A model generated the notes under the pieces. That model saw only the letters and a program-made list of their open reading frames with translations. It ran no database searches and was not told where the DNA came from. Shown piece by piece: positions 35,025 through 44,452 of a stretch of DNA of 64,000 nucleotides. A program made the position numbers and the translations under genes. Numbering within the stretch: the first letter of the stretch is position 1; each line of letters starts with the position of its first letter. The stretch comes from Streptoverticillium olivoreticuli subsp. olivoreticuli (GTDB lineage: Bacteria; Actinomycetota; Actinomycetes; Streptomycetales; Streptomycetaceae). Location of the stretch: assembly GCF_003391135.1 (NCBI RefSeq), contig NZ_CP031455.1:8707501-8771500 (forward strand), written 5' to 3'.

Positions 35025-35084
35025 GGCTTGTCTCCCTTAGCGTTTCGAGTCTGAAGTAGGTTTACGTCTGGTGCCGGAGGGAAT

Positions 35085-36462
35085 CAGGGCTTGCTCAAGT
35101 TCCGTGAGTGGCCGGGTTTTTGGTGATGCCCGGGACGGCCAGTGCTTGTTCGGGTTCGTGGCGGATGGCGCGGGTGGTTTTGGCGATGTTGTCGGCTCCG
35201 AGGATCTTCAGGACGCCGATGGCGAGGTTACGGAAGCTGGCCATGGCGCGGGGTGCGCTGTCGGTGTGGACGGTTGAGGCGTCCTCGGCGAAGGTGACAT
35301 CTCGGATGTGGTGGGAGGAATTCTCGATCCCCCAGTGCCCGCGAATCGCAGCGGCGAGGTCGGCCGGGCTGGTCTGGTGGGTATCCAGCTGGTGACCGCG
35401 AACACGCTCTCGCGGCTCTCCGTCCGGCCGGTGGGCTTGCGGCGGCGGTGGACACGGATGGCGAGCCGGGCATGCGGGAAGGCGATCTCGCCGAGGTTGC
35501 CGGCGAGGGCGCACGTCTTGATCGACCGGGACTCGCGCCGTCCGTGGGCGGTGACGGAAGACGTGTGCTGAACCTTGATGCACGTCCAGGGAAGAGCGGC
35601 GGGCTGAGCGTACGTGGTGGGCTGGTTGGTCTTGATGACCGCGATGTAGTGGGCCTTCTTCGTCTCGACCAGCCAGGTGGTGTTGGCCTTCACCGAGTGC
35701 AGGGCGTCGAAGGTGACCACGGTGTCCGCCAGGTCGAGCGGCGCGAGCAAGGGCTTGAAGTGCCGCGTCTCGTTCGTCTTCGCGCCGATCTCGACCTGGG
35801 CGAGCGCGGCGACGGGGTGGTGCGTGACCGCGGAGAGCAGGTGACGGCGCGGCGTATCGAGGCGGGCCGAGCCCTTCAGTGCCTTGCCGTCCACGGCGAT
35901 GACCCGCCGCGGACGAGTCGCCGACGCGTCCCCGCACGCCAACTTGCGGTGCTGGTCGGCCAGGTAGGCGCCCACGGCCTGGTCCAGGGCGTCGCCGTCG
36001 AGCGCCATCAGGACGCGCCCGATCGTGACCGGCTTCGGGCTGCGCCGCCAGCCGAGCAGATGACGCCGCATCCCGAGGGAAGCCAGCAGGGTGTTCGTGG
36101 CCCGCTCGCCGAACTCGGCGGTCTCGTCCAGGCTCTTCGCGCCGGACACGACCGCGCAGGCACACACCAGCAGGACCGACACCAGCGAGTGCCAGCGGCC
36201 CCGGCGCGAGCGCGGGTCGGGCACCGATGCGAGATAAGGACGCAGGTCAGCGATCCGGTCCGCATCCAGCGGACCCAGCTTCTCCAGCACGGAAGGGATA
36301 GGGGAAGATACAACGGCAGGCACGGGACATCCTCGTGATCATCTGGCTTAGTCACCACAATGATCACGAACCCCCGTGCCCGCACTGCTACCCGCCCCTA
36401 CCCGCCCCTACCCGCCCCGATCGCCAACCACCCGCGCATCCACGGAACTTGACGGAGCCCTG
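35085..36462 (-). mobile_element. ISAs1-family insertion sequence, copy 2 (1,378 bp)
   Basis: It has the same ends, length and orientation as copy 1. It sits between the stop of the lipase-like gene (36464) and the start region of the PLD gene, so it is likely to break an operon. Outside flanks (GGAGGGAAT left, CCTAAAGA right) are not direct repeats. Without the element the two genes would be about 60 bp apart. Confidence 0.9.
35096..36323 (-). pseudogene. ISAs1-family transposase, reading frame interrupted (copy 2)
   Basis: It is identical in translation to copy 1, with the same -1 frame break after about 312 codons. The N-terminal frame starts at the ATG at 36323 and the C-terminal part is in the -1 frame down to the left end of the element. 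Confidence 0.75.
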
Positions 36463-36463
36463 C

Positions 36464-37738
36464 CTAAAGATAGGTCCAGTGCACCCAGCCGGCGCCGGTG
36501 CGTTTGGCGGTCACGGGATAAGGCTGGCGGTATGAAGGGTCCCCGGCCACGTCCTCGAGGTACTTCTTGTTCATGGGGTTTCTGCCGTAGGCTGACGAGA
36601 CGTACCGTACGTCGCCGTCGCGTCCCGAGATCGCGGTGCGTAAATCGCCGAACACGACCTTGTCGCGCCGCGACCCACCGCCCATCTTGTCGAAGGCGCC
36701 GTGATCGAGGTTAATCCTCTGCCGCAGCTCCAGCGCACCAAGATCAACAGCCGGCTCTCGTGAAAAAACCGTTCCCCAGTCCGTGAGATAGGCCCTGGCC
36801 ATCTTGTAGACCAGGTGCGGAACCCGCGCGACGCTGGTGTCGGCGTTGGTCGGGTCGTACTTCCCGTCACGGGTCGTGTTCCCGGCGACCGTCGCATGTC
36901 GTCCACGGCACGCGAACAGCCGATAGCCGTCGGGCTGAGGGGTGCCAGCGATTTTGGCGGGTTCCAGCGGGTTCGCGCGCCCGCTCAGGTAGCTGTCGGC
37001 AAGGTCTTTCCATCCCAGCTTGTTCAGCTTCCTCACATCCGGTTCGGCTGTGCTGATCCGTGCCATCTTCGCGTTGGGCTTGGGCACAAGTCCGGGGTCG
37101 AAGAGTCTGTCCAGGGATTCGCCGATGTGGTCCCAGGCGGTGATCCCAACGTAGTTGGTGACGTTCGGGGCCAGCTTGGTCATGATCGAGTACCACGTTC
37201 CGGGGCCAGGAACCGGATCGATCGCGAAAATGCGCACGGGGACGTCCTTCTTTGCCCCACCGTAGGCATACAGGAACCAGGCGGCCATCATGCATTCCAC
37301 GGCGCCCCGACTGTGCCCGATGAAGTTATACGCCGTCGCATCGCTGGCGGCAGCCAGGTTCGCGCCATGCAGAGCAAGGGCGGCCGCCGACGTCCGACCG
37401 ATGGCAGTGTCCATATTAACGCCAATATCAGACCGCCGATCGCCCCGCGAATACTGCTCAGTAGCCTCTTTGAGGCCCGGGGGAATCTTCAGCGGAGCAT
37501 TCAAGGTAAGCGCTTCGCTGATATCTACGTTGCCCCAGTCGTTCGCTCCCACGCCGCGCACGATCACGCTGGGATTCGTGGCTTCCAAGCGGTCGCCGGA
37601 GATCTCCATGTGGATACGGACCGGGATATAGCCGGTTTCTTTGCTGTAGATCCGCTTGTCACTATCAGAGCGTGACTCCTCGCCCTCATCACGAGTGCAC
37701 GATGTCCCGCTGAAGCACACGGTGTATGTTCTGTCCAT
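36464..37738 (-). CDS. Alpha/beta-hydrolase of lipase/phospholipase-effector type (424 aa)
   Basis: The start ATG has AAAGGA upstream. NFIGHSRGAVECMMAAWF carries a GxSxG nucleophile elbow with S143, and GHSRGA is close to the G-x-SRGA signature of DUF2235/Tle1-type phospholipase effectors. An Asp in VRIFAIDPVPGPG and a His in FACRGRHATVAGN or LNLDHGAFDKM could complete a triad. It lacks a signal peptide. The 96-bp gap to the upstream beta-repeat gene and the PLD gene downstream suggest one transcription unit of scaffold plus two lipid-attacking enzymes. Esterase activity is fairly well supported. Use as a toxin is inferred from the pairing, and no immunity protein was recognised nearby. Confidence 0.65.
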   Translation of the reverse strand: MDRTYTVCFSGTSCTRDEGEESRSDSDKRIYSKETGYIPVRIHMEISGDRLEATNPSVIVRGVGANDWGNVDISEALTLNAPLKIPPGLKEATEQYSRGDRRSDIGVNMDTAIGRTSAAALALHGANLAAASDATAYNFIGHSRGAVECMMAAWFLYAYGGAKKDVPVRIFAIDPVPGPGTWYSIMTKLAPNVTNYVGITAWDHIGESLDRLFDPGLVPKPNAKMARISTAEPDVRKLNKLGWKDLADSYLSGRANPLEPAKIAGTPQPDGYRLFACRGRHATVAGNTTRDGKYDPTNADTSVARVPHLVYKMARAYLTDWGTVFSREPAVDLGALELRQRINLDHGAFDKMGGGSRRDKVVFGDLRTAISGRDGDVRYVSSAYGRNPMNKKYLEDVAGDPSYRQPYPVTAKRTGAGWVHWTYL

Positions 37739-37834
37739 TGATCGTCCTTTAATTATTCCGCGAAACGGCCAGGCGTCGGCTTCTGTTACTTCCCGCTCCT
37801 GTCGAACTGTCGAACGGATGAAAAGCGGGCTGCT

Positions 37835-39712
37835 TCAGGCCGGTACCAGCAGGTCGACCGCCGTTGTGGCGATTTCTTTTTCCTTGAGGGACACGTAAGC
37901 AATGTGGGTATCGGCGATGTTGAGTGCTAGGGCGTGGCCTTTGTTCGAATGGGTGAGACTGGCGGTGATATCTTTGAGGTCGATCCCGGAAAAGACGGCG
38001 GGTAAGTCGGCAACGGGGATATCGAGGGCGGTGAGGAGGGTGGCGACGGTGAGAGTGTCATCGGTGGTGGTGAAACTGCCGGTGAGTGTCCAGTAGGGAT
38101 CGGCCCCGGTCCTGTATGTGAGATCGCCGACGAGGCTGAGCGTGAGGTCGGGTGTGCCCGGAAGGGCGAATTGGAGCTCGGCACCGGCTTCGAGATCGAG
38201 CTGGCTCCAGCCGGCCTCGGGCTTAGAGCGGGTTTGAGTGAGGTCGACCCGGACAGTGAGGTTCGCAGGGGTGGGCGCGCTCGTGTCGAATGCGGTGTCC
38301 AGCGTGAAACCGAATACACGTTGCAGGCTGCTGTTGGTGACGCTGATGCCGAGTGTGTTGATAGTGGTGGCGGGCAGCTGAAAGGGGAAGACTGTGAAGG
38401 AATTATTGAACCACTCGGTGAATTCAGCCAGAGGCAGGTTTTCGAGTTCACCACTGAAGGTCCAACTGATGTCGCCGCGATGACCCATCAGGCGGACTGT
38501 GGTGTCGGCGATTTTCAGACCTCCGGAAAAACCGGTGTAGGTCAGGGTGCTGCCGCTGCCGGCGACGTTCAGCGACAGGTCGGTGACGGCGAGATTGTCG
38601 TTGAGCCGCCACACAGGGTTCGTGCCGCCGAGCAGACACTCGAGACTGTATTCCTTGGCGGCGGGGTTGATCTGGATTTCCAGGGTGTTGTCGTCGGCAC
38701 CGGTGAGGTCGAGTTCAGGTGGGCAGCCGCCGGTGAAGCCCTTGCCCTTGATGGAGCCAGGCAGCTTGAAGCGGCCAGATAGCCGAGTGCCATAACCGGG
38801 GGAATACCTGCCGTCCAGGACCACGGAGTAGCCGTCGACGGCACCGCGCACGGTGATGCCTGTCTCCAGGTTCTGCGGGCCGCTGAAAGTGACTTCCACG
38901 GCGTCGATTTCGATCATGTCGGCAAGTTTGACCAGCGGAGTTCCGGCGCTTCCCACCACGCCGACCGATACGGCGATCTGGTTGACCTTTTTGGTTCTGG
39001 TGTCGTATTGCACATCGAGATCAGTCACGGAAACCGGTAGATCTTTGACCCAGCCGCCAACGCCGTCGGGCCACTTCACCGTGCCAAGTTCCGTGCCGAA
39101 CACTAATTCCGACAATTCCGATAGTCCGGCGGAGATCGGAATAGGCGCGAACTTGCCACGCAGCCTGTAGTTATCCTGGCCGACTTCTATGACATGGATA
39201 CGGTTCGTTGCTGCTGTGCCTGCTACACCGGTTGTGCCGCGCCCACCGGTGGTGCCAGGCGTATCGAAGTGGAAGCAGGCACCAACGATAGGATCCTCGC
39301 GCCACGGCTGGGGGGCAAGCATAATAAGAGCTTCGGGATGGTGCACTTTCGGCGCTTCGGGATCGTGCACTTCCGGCGGTTTGAACACGCTTATGTCCGG
39401 GGTGCGCATTTGGGGACCGATTGCCAACTGGTCCCAGCGGCCGGCCAGATCGGCGTAGATGACCAATCCGATCACCTTTTCGTCCCGGTCAGAAACGAAC
39501 TCCACTCTCACCCCCCGCTCGGCCTTGGCGAATTGCGCTGTACCCGAGACCGATAGGGAAGATCTGTCAAATTTGGCATCCCTAACCCGCCAGGTAGTGC
39601 CGAGATTTGCATCGGAGAACACCGCTCGCGATCTCGCCCCCAGCCCCAGAACCGCGTCGGACAGTTCCAGCGTTCCGCTGGATGCCTGCTTTTCGATGTC
39701 AGCTACCAGCAT
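37835..39712 (-). CDS. Beta-repeat protein related to the DUF6603 group (625 aa)
   Basis: The ATG at 39712 is preferred over one at 39802 because AAGGAGAT lies 5-6 nt upstream. The protein is a string of short strands and turns (LNDNLAVTDLSLNVAGSG, LSGRFKLPGSIKG, LTLSLVGDLTYRTGADPYW, VFSGIDLKDITASL), like the 592-aa protein at 14095-15873 and the repeats of DUF6603. Residues about 125-165 contain a proline/histidine-rich run with repeated EVHDPEAPKVHHPEA-type text that looks like a linker. No catalytic motif, signal peptide or membrane span was recognised. It is the first gene of the lipase/PLD group. In both loci such a protein precedes an effector-like enzyme, hinting at a carrier or adaptor role. 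Confidence 0.62.
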   Translation of the reverse strand: MLVADIEKQASSGTLELSDAVLGLGARSRAVFSDANLGTTWRVRDAKFDRSSLSVSGTAQFAKAERGVRVEFVSDRDEKVIGLVIYADLAGRWDQLAIGPQMRTPDISVFKPPEVHDPEAPKVHHPEALIMLAPQPWREDPIVGACFHFDTPGTTGGRGTTGVAGTAATNRIHVIEVGQDNYRLRGKFAPIPISAGLSELSELVFGTELGTVKWPDGVGGWVKDLPVSVTDLDVQYDTRTKKVNQIAVSVGVVGSAGTPLVKLADMIEIDAVEVTFSGPQNLETGITVRGAVDGYSVVLDGRYSPGYGTRLSGRFKLPGSIKGKGFTGGCPPELDLTGADDNTLEIQINPAAKEYSLECLLGGTNPVWRLNDNLAVTDLSLNVAGSGSTLTYTGFSGGLKIADTTVRLMGHRGDISWTFSGELENLPLAEFTEWFNNSFTVFPFQLPATTINTLGISVTNSSLQRVFGFTLDTAFDTSAPTPANLTVRVDLTQTRSKPEAGWSQLDLEAGAELQFALPGTPDLTLSLVGDLTYRTGADPYWTLTGSFTTTDDTLTVATLLTALDIPVADLPAVFSGIDLKDITASLTHSNKGHALALNIADTHIAYVSLKEKEIATTAVDLLVPA

Positions 39713-39821
39713 CACTATCTCCTTCGAGAAACGGGTCGGGCAAATTTTGAAGGTGTCGCATATGAATTGCGTGACAATGTCAACATGGGAAACTGACGAC
39801 ACAGTGAGGTTTTCTCAGCGT

Positions 39822-40113
39822 TCATGGTCGCCAGGCGTTGTTGAGGACGAGGGCGGCTTGGGTGATGGCGCCGATTCGGTTCGGGCTGAGGGTGACGTAT
39901 TGCAGGGTGCGCCAGCGTTGTTTGAGCTCGGCCATGGCTCGCTCGGCGGGGAAGCGGAGACCGCGTAGCAGCTTGTTGTACGTCTGGTTGTCCGTGCCCA
40001 GCTCGCCGGGCAGGTCGGGATGTTTCCGGAAGGGAATCTGCAGACCGCCGCCGGCGCCGATGTATCCGATGTCAGCCAGGACCGGCAGACCGTCACGGAC
40101 GGCGGGGTACAGC
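39822..40113 (-). pseudogene. IS5-family transposase fragment cut by ISAs1 copy 3
   Basis: Minus-strand reading from the IS junction gives YPAVRDGLPVLADIGYIGAG, FPAERAMAELKQRWRTLQY and LSPNRIGAITQAALVLNNAW followed by a stop. This is the C-terminal third of a DDE_Tnp_4 transposase, including the D in ADIGY and the E in ERAMAELK. The N-terminal two thirds are not present on the other side of ISAs1 copy 3 (41492 onward), so a deletion or inversion accompanied or followed the insertion. Confidence 0.75.
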
Positions 40114-41491
40114 CAGGGCTCCGTCAAGTTCCGTGGATGCGCGGGTGGTTGGCGATCGGGGCGGGTAGGGGCGGGTAGGGGCGGGTAGCAGTGCGGGCAC
40201 GGGGGTTCGTGATCATTGTGGTGACTAAGCCAGATGATCACGAGGATGTCCCGTGCCTGCCGTTGTATCTTCCCCTATCCCTTCCGTGCTGGAGAAGCTG
40301 GGTCCGCTGGATGCGGACCGGATCGCTGACCTGCGTCCTTATCTCGCATCGGTGCCCGACCCGCGCTCGCGCCGGGGCCGCTGGCACTCGCTGGTGTCGG
40401 TCCTGCTGGTGTGTGCCTGCGCGGTCGTGTCCGGCGCGAAGAGCCTGGACGAGACCGCCGAGTTCGGCGAGCGGGCCACGAACACCCTGCTGGCTTCCCT
40501 CGGGATGCGGCGTCATCTGCTCGGCTGGCGGCGCAGCCCGAAGCCGGTCACGATCGGGCGCGTCCTGATGGCGCTCGACGGCGACGCCCTGGACCAGGCC
40601 GTGGGCGCCTACCTGGCCGACCAGCACCGCAAGTTGGCGTGCGGGGACGCGTCGGCGACTCGTCCGCGGCGGGTCATCGCCGTGGACGGCAAGGCACTGA
40701 AGGGCTCGGCCCGCCTCGATACGCCGCGCCGTCACCTGCTCTCCGCGGTCACGCACCACCCCGTCGCCGCGCTCGCCCAGGTCGAGATCGGCGCGAAGAC
40801 GAACGAGACGCGGCACTTCAAGCCCTTGCTCGCGCCGCTCGACCTGGCGGACACCGTGGTCACCTTCGACGCCCTGCACTCGGTGAAGGCCAACACCACC
40901 TGGCTGGTCGAGACGAAGAAGGCCCACTACATCGCGGTCATCAAGACCAACCAGCCCACCACGTACGCTCAGCCCGCCGCTCTTCCCTGGACGTGCATCA
41001 AGGTTCAGCACACGTCTTCCGTCACCGCCCACGGACGGCGCGAGTCCCGGTCGATCAAGACGTGCGCCCTCGCCGGCAACCTCGGCGAGATCGCCTTCCC
41101 GCATGCCCGGCTCGCCATCCGTGTCCACCGCCGCCGCAAGCCCACCGGCCGGACGGAGAGCCGCGAGAGCGTGTTCGCGGTCACCAGCTGGATACCCACC
41201 AGACCAGCCCGGCCGACCTCGCCGCTGCGATTCGCGGGCACTGGGGGATCGAGAATTCCTCCCACCACATCCGAGATGTCACCTTCGCCGAGGACGCCTC
41301 AACCGTCCACACCGACAGCGCACCCCGCGCCATGGCCAGCTTCCGTAACCTCGCCATCGGCGTCCTGAAGATCCTCGGAGCCGACAACATCGCCAAAACC
41401 ACCCGCGCCATCCGCCACGAACCCGAACAAGCACTGGCCGTCCCGGGCATCACCAAAAACCCGGCCACTCACGGAACTTGAGCAAGCCCTG
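40114..41491 (+). mobile_element. ISAs1-family insertion sequence, copy 3 (1,378 bp, inverted)
   Basis: It has the same length and ends as copies 1 and 2 but the opposite orientation. Flanks GGGTACAGC and CTTGCGCAT are not direct repeats. It interrupts an IS5-family transposase. Its inverted orientation relative to copy 2 means homologous recombination between them could flip the 36.5-40.1 kb segment with the lipase and beta-repeat genes. Confidence 0.9.
40253..41480 (+). pseudogene. ISAs1-family transposase, reading frame interrupted (copy 3)
   Basis: The ATG at 40253 begins the N-terminal frame. Codons up to S at 41186-41188 (VFAVTS) are in frame 2. The C-terminal part (LDTHQTSPADL, RGHWGIENSSHH, FRNLAIGVLKILG) lies in the -1 frame from about 41188 to a TGA near 41481. 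The sequence at the junction is GTCACCAGCTGGATACC, with no obvious slippery heptamer. Confidence 0.75.
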
Positions 41492-41678
41492 CTTGCGCAT
41501 ACCGCATGGTGCCGTCGTACCGCGACGATCACCACACGTCACGGCCCCGCGGACAACGCCAGTTCAACCGGAGTAACGCAGCATGAGGCGGTTTGAAGCC
41601 TCCCCCCGCAGGGCGGCTTCGAAGGGCCACGAAACCTTCATCTTCCACACAGCATCACTCTTGGCTGCTGCCCTACAG

Positions 41679-42042
41679 TCAGCTTCCTTTCGTGTTCAGG
41701 ACACAATCCCCCGCGAAATACTGGGCCGCCCGGCGCAGGATCTCCCGCTCGAGTTCCCACTCCTTCTCGGCCTTGCGCAGCCGGCCGTTCTCCGCCCGCA
41801 GTCTCGCCAGCTCCTCATCCCGGCTCTCCGCCGCGGCTGTTGTCGCGGCCGACCATCTCGTCGGCCTGGCGCACCCAACTGCGCAGGGTCTCGCCGGTCA
41901 CCCCGACGTCCGCCGCGACCGCGGCATACGTGCGCTTCCCGCCCGCGGCCCGGTACAGCGCCACCGCATCGTTCCTGAACTCCGCCGGATACGGAGACCT
42001 ACGTCCCACCAGGACACCCTTCCTCGGATCCACAAGATCCAT
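41679..42042 (-). pseudogene. IS3-family OrfA remnant
   Basis: Minus-strand reading gives RRSPYPAEFRNDAVALYRAA and VAADVGVTGETLRSWVRQAD, the Tnp_1-type helix-turn-helix, then a frame break. After it follow EELARLRAENGRLRKAEKEW and LEREILRRAAQYFAGDC, the leucine-zipper end of OrfA, to a TGA at 41679. The frameshift near 41820 and the absence of a matching OrfB mark it as a relic. Confidence 0.75.
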
Positions 42043-42101
42043 TGTCAGAGTGTCCACACCACCGGGTCGCCTCAATCCAGGTAGTGAGCAAGAAGAGCAA
42101 C

Positions 42102-42300
42102 ATGAGCAAGCGGTACACGGCCGAGTTCAAGCGGGACGCGGTCGCGCTGGCGCTGTCCTCGGAGGAGACGGTGACCGAGGTCGCCCGGGACCTGGGCGTG
42201 AGTCCGGAGGGCCTGCGGGGGCTGGGTAAAGCAGGCGAAGACCGACCGGGGCGAGGGACCGGCCGGTGCGCTGTCGACAACGGGGGAACCTCACCCCAGT
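42102..42300 (+). pseudogene. Second IS3-family OrfA remnant
   Basis: From the ATG at 42102 the plus strand reads MSKRYTAEFKRDAVALALSS and VTEVARDLGVSPEGLRG, the N-terminal helix-turn-helix of an IS3 OrfA. It then shifts frame to GWVKQAKTDRGEGPAGALST, the usual continuation. It faces away from the preceding IS3 relic and ends without a zipper region or OrfB. Confidence 0.7.
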
Positions 42301-43565
42301 AGCGTAGACACCCGCTGCCCAGGTACAGGGGGGAACTTCAGTTATAGAACCCCTCCGACAGGGCAGCTGTGGATGCATGACGGCATAAGCGTCGTGACGA
42401 TCAGCCAGCTGCGGGGCGCAAGGAAGGGCAGTTGCCATAGCGTAGGTGCCACCGAAAGCAAAATAGTGGCGTGTGGACCGCATCTCGGCCACACAGCACC
42501 ACCATCTGAAGGCAGCGTGACACACTCCCCAGGATCCGTCAACAGCGAACCGGAAAAGGAGCGAGCGTGCATCAGGCGTTCGCTCCTTTTGCCCCACGTG
42601 GATGCTCTCGCGTTTGAGGACGGTGTGCAGCCGCGGTGAGCCGTAGATTCCGCCAGGGTCCGTGTGGATCCGCGGATCCACAGGCGGCTCCGGATCATGG
42701 TGGCGCCGCTCGCACGGCTGCCGTACCGCGCAGCACCAGTGGCAGTAGACGAAGGAGGTGATGTGCGGTTCCCAGATGCGGGTGCTCATCGCGGAACGCG
42801 GTTCCCCGAGCCGGGCTGCGCGGCAGAAAAGTCCCCGAGGCCGCCCGCAGGGCCCACGGGGGGTGCACACTCAAGCCGACGGCGTGCCGCTGGGTCTGGG
42901 TCTTGACACGGTGGTGCGGTACACCCGCACCGCATCCCCCCGCAAGTCCAGCAGGTGCGCCCTCAGTTGACATGTCCAGCTGCCACGTGCACGTAGGTGA
43001 ACCCAGAGGGTCTGACTGTGACAGGGGATGGACGTAGGCAGTGGACAGCGATTGAGCACTCATGCTCGTGAAGTGTTGCCCCGGACAGAGGGTTCCTGGG
43101 CTGGGTAACTCTCCGGGAGGGGCCAAGGGCTGCGGTACAGCGCGCGTTCAGGGCTGTGTTCCAGGAGCTGTGTGCCTGCGGCGGGCGCCTTCAGGAGAGC
43201 TCTGCATGTCTGACCGCCCTGGCCAGGTGTTTCTGCCGGGAAGCGGGATGCACTGCAACTTTCGTCGTATCACGGTTCAGCGTAAGGCGGAGGCAGAATC
43301 GACCCCCGGGATGATCTTGAAACCGGCCGTAGCCCCCAAGAATGGAAGAGCACCCGCCGGGCAAATCGGCGGGGCTGGCTGGGACGGGAGGTCCTGTGTC
43401 GGGCGCCGGAAGTCTGTAATGGCTGACTGCCCGTCACCATGCGCACGGCCGCCTGCTGGAGGGCGTTTGCGGAGCGGATCGGCGGAGAGCAGGAGTCCGG
43501 TCTGGCCTCACCGGTGCAGGAGGCTCTGGCCAGCAAATCTGGTGCACCACCTGAGAGGCGGAATC
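42301..43565. other. No intact gene; probable IS3 OrfB scrap
   Basis: The minus strand at about 42585-42665 reads DPGGIYGSPRLHTVLKRESI, recalling the GxYGxPR block of IS3 OrfB. The rest shows no convincing protein. Long open frames on both strands have atypical composition and no family pattern, as expected for chance frames in GC-rich DNA. The region seems to be decayed mobile DNA. Confidence 0.5.
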
Positions 43566-43853
43566 ATGAACCGAGTGCGCGCAGGCGCGCTATGCGTGCT
43601 CGGCGGTTTGGGCATGTCGTACGTTTTCGAGGCCGCTGCCCTGGCCGTCTTGGCCAAGTCCGCTGCCGACGGCCAAGGAGAGCTGAACTTCACTCCGGTT
43701 GTCGTGCTGGTGATCCTCGCCCTGCTCGGCTGGGCAGTGAAATTGTTCGGCGTAGCTCTGCTCGGCAAAGAGACGGTGCGCACCATCCGGGCCAAAGGGT
43801 GGAGAGCAGTACCGAAGGAGCTGTGGCAGATCATCCGGACCGGCTCCTCGTGA
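43566..43853 (+). CDS. Small membrane protein of unknown function (95 aa)
   Basis: The ATG at 43566 is preceded by GAGAGGCGG. Two hydrophobic segments, about residues 7-33 (ALCVLGGLGMSYVFEAAALA) and 44-67 (VVVLVILALLGWAVKLFGVA), probably span the membrane. They are followed by a basic cytoplasmic tail (RTIRAKGWRAVPKEL). A longer in-frame start exists far upstream but has no ribosome site or sensible sequence. I recognise no family, and neighbours give no clue. Confidence 0.5.
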   Translation: MNRVRAGALCVLGGLGMSYVFEAAALAVLAKSAADGQGELNFTPVVVLVILALLGWAVKLFGVALLGKETVRTIRAKGWRAVPKELWQIIRTGSS

Positions 43854-44452
43854 TCTGCGCGCCCTGGGTGAAAAGCCTGCAGATCGGGCCAGAACACTAA
43901 GTAGCGGTGGGCTGAGCTCGTAGGCAGCGGTCTGTGTGGATGATCTGGCCCGACAGGCGCGCGCCGCAAGTGATTACGTGGTTGCCGACCAGGCCCCAGC
44001 CCACCGGACAACCGTCTGCGCCTGGTTCGTTGAGAACACCGGATGCGTTGAGCTGCGCCTGACCGGGCTGCCCTCGACGAGCTGCCGTGCACCCACCTCA
44101 AGAGGTCATGTCCGCGCGGCCAGCGGTACCTCGGCCGACGGCCTCACTCACGGAACGAGACGCTTCTGCGGAATCCAGAATTCCAGCTCCACATCGTGGT
44201 GCGCCAGCTTCGCTGCCCAGCACGCCCGCCACACAATTTAGGGCAGGTAGCTCATCACTCTCAGTGCTGCATGCATGTGAGGTGCCCAGGCGGTGCTTCA
44301 TTAGCGAAGGCTTAGAGTTTTGTAAAGTTCGGATCCAATACTGTGCCATCCCTCTTGAACCAAGGGCCGCCGTATTCAGTCCGCTCTTTGTGCAGGCATC
44401 AGCATACGCTGATGTGTTTTACCGAAAAAAGATACGAGCGAATTAGGGTGCG
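43854..44452. other. No gene seen; AT-richer end likely promoter of the LuxE-type gene
   Basis: The first ~400 bp hold only chance frames. From about 44290 to 44450 the GC content drops clearly (runs such as GAGTTTTGTAAAG and ACCGAAAAAAGATAC) just before the first gene of the plus-strand biosynthetic cluster. This is where its promoter is expected. No specific -10/-35 boxes are assigned. Confidence 0.4.

Noticed and set aside
42127-42870. 247-aa open frame on the minus strand
   Set aside because: It reads through IS3 scrap with an atypical Cys/Trp/His-rich composition and has no ribosome site; only a short piece resembles OrfB.
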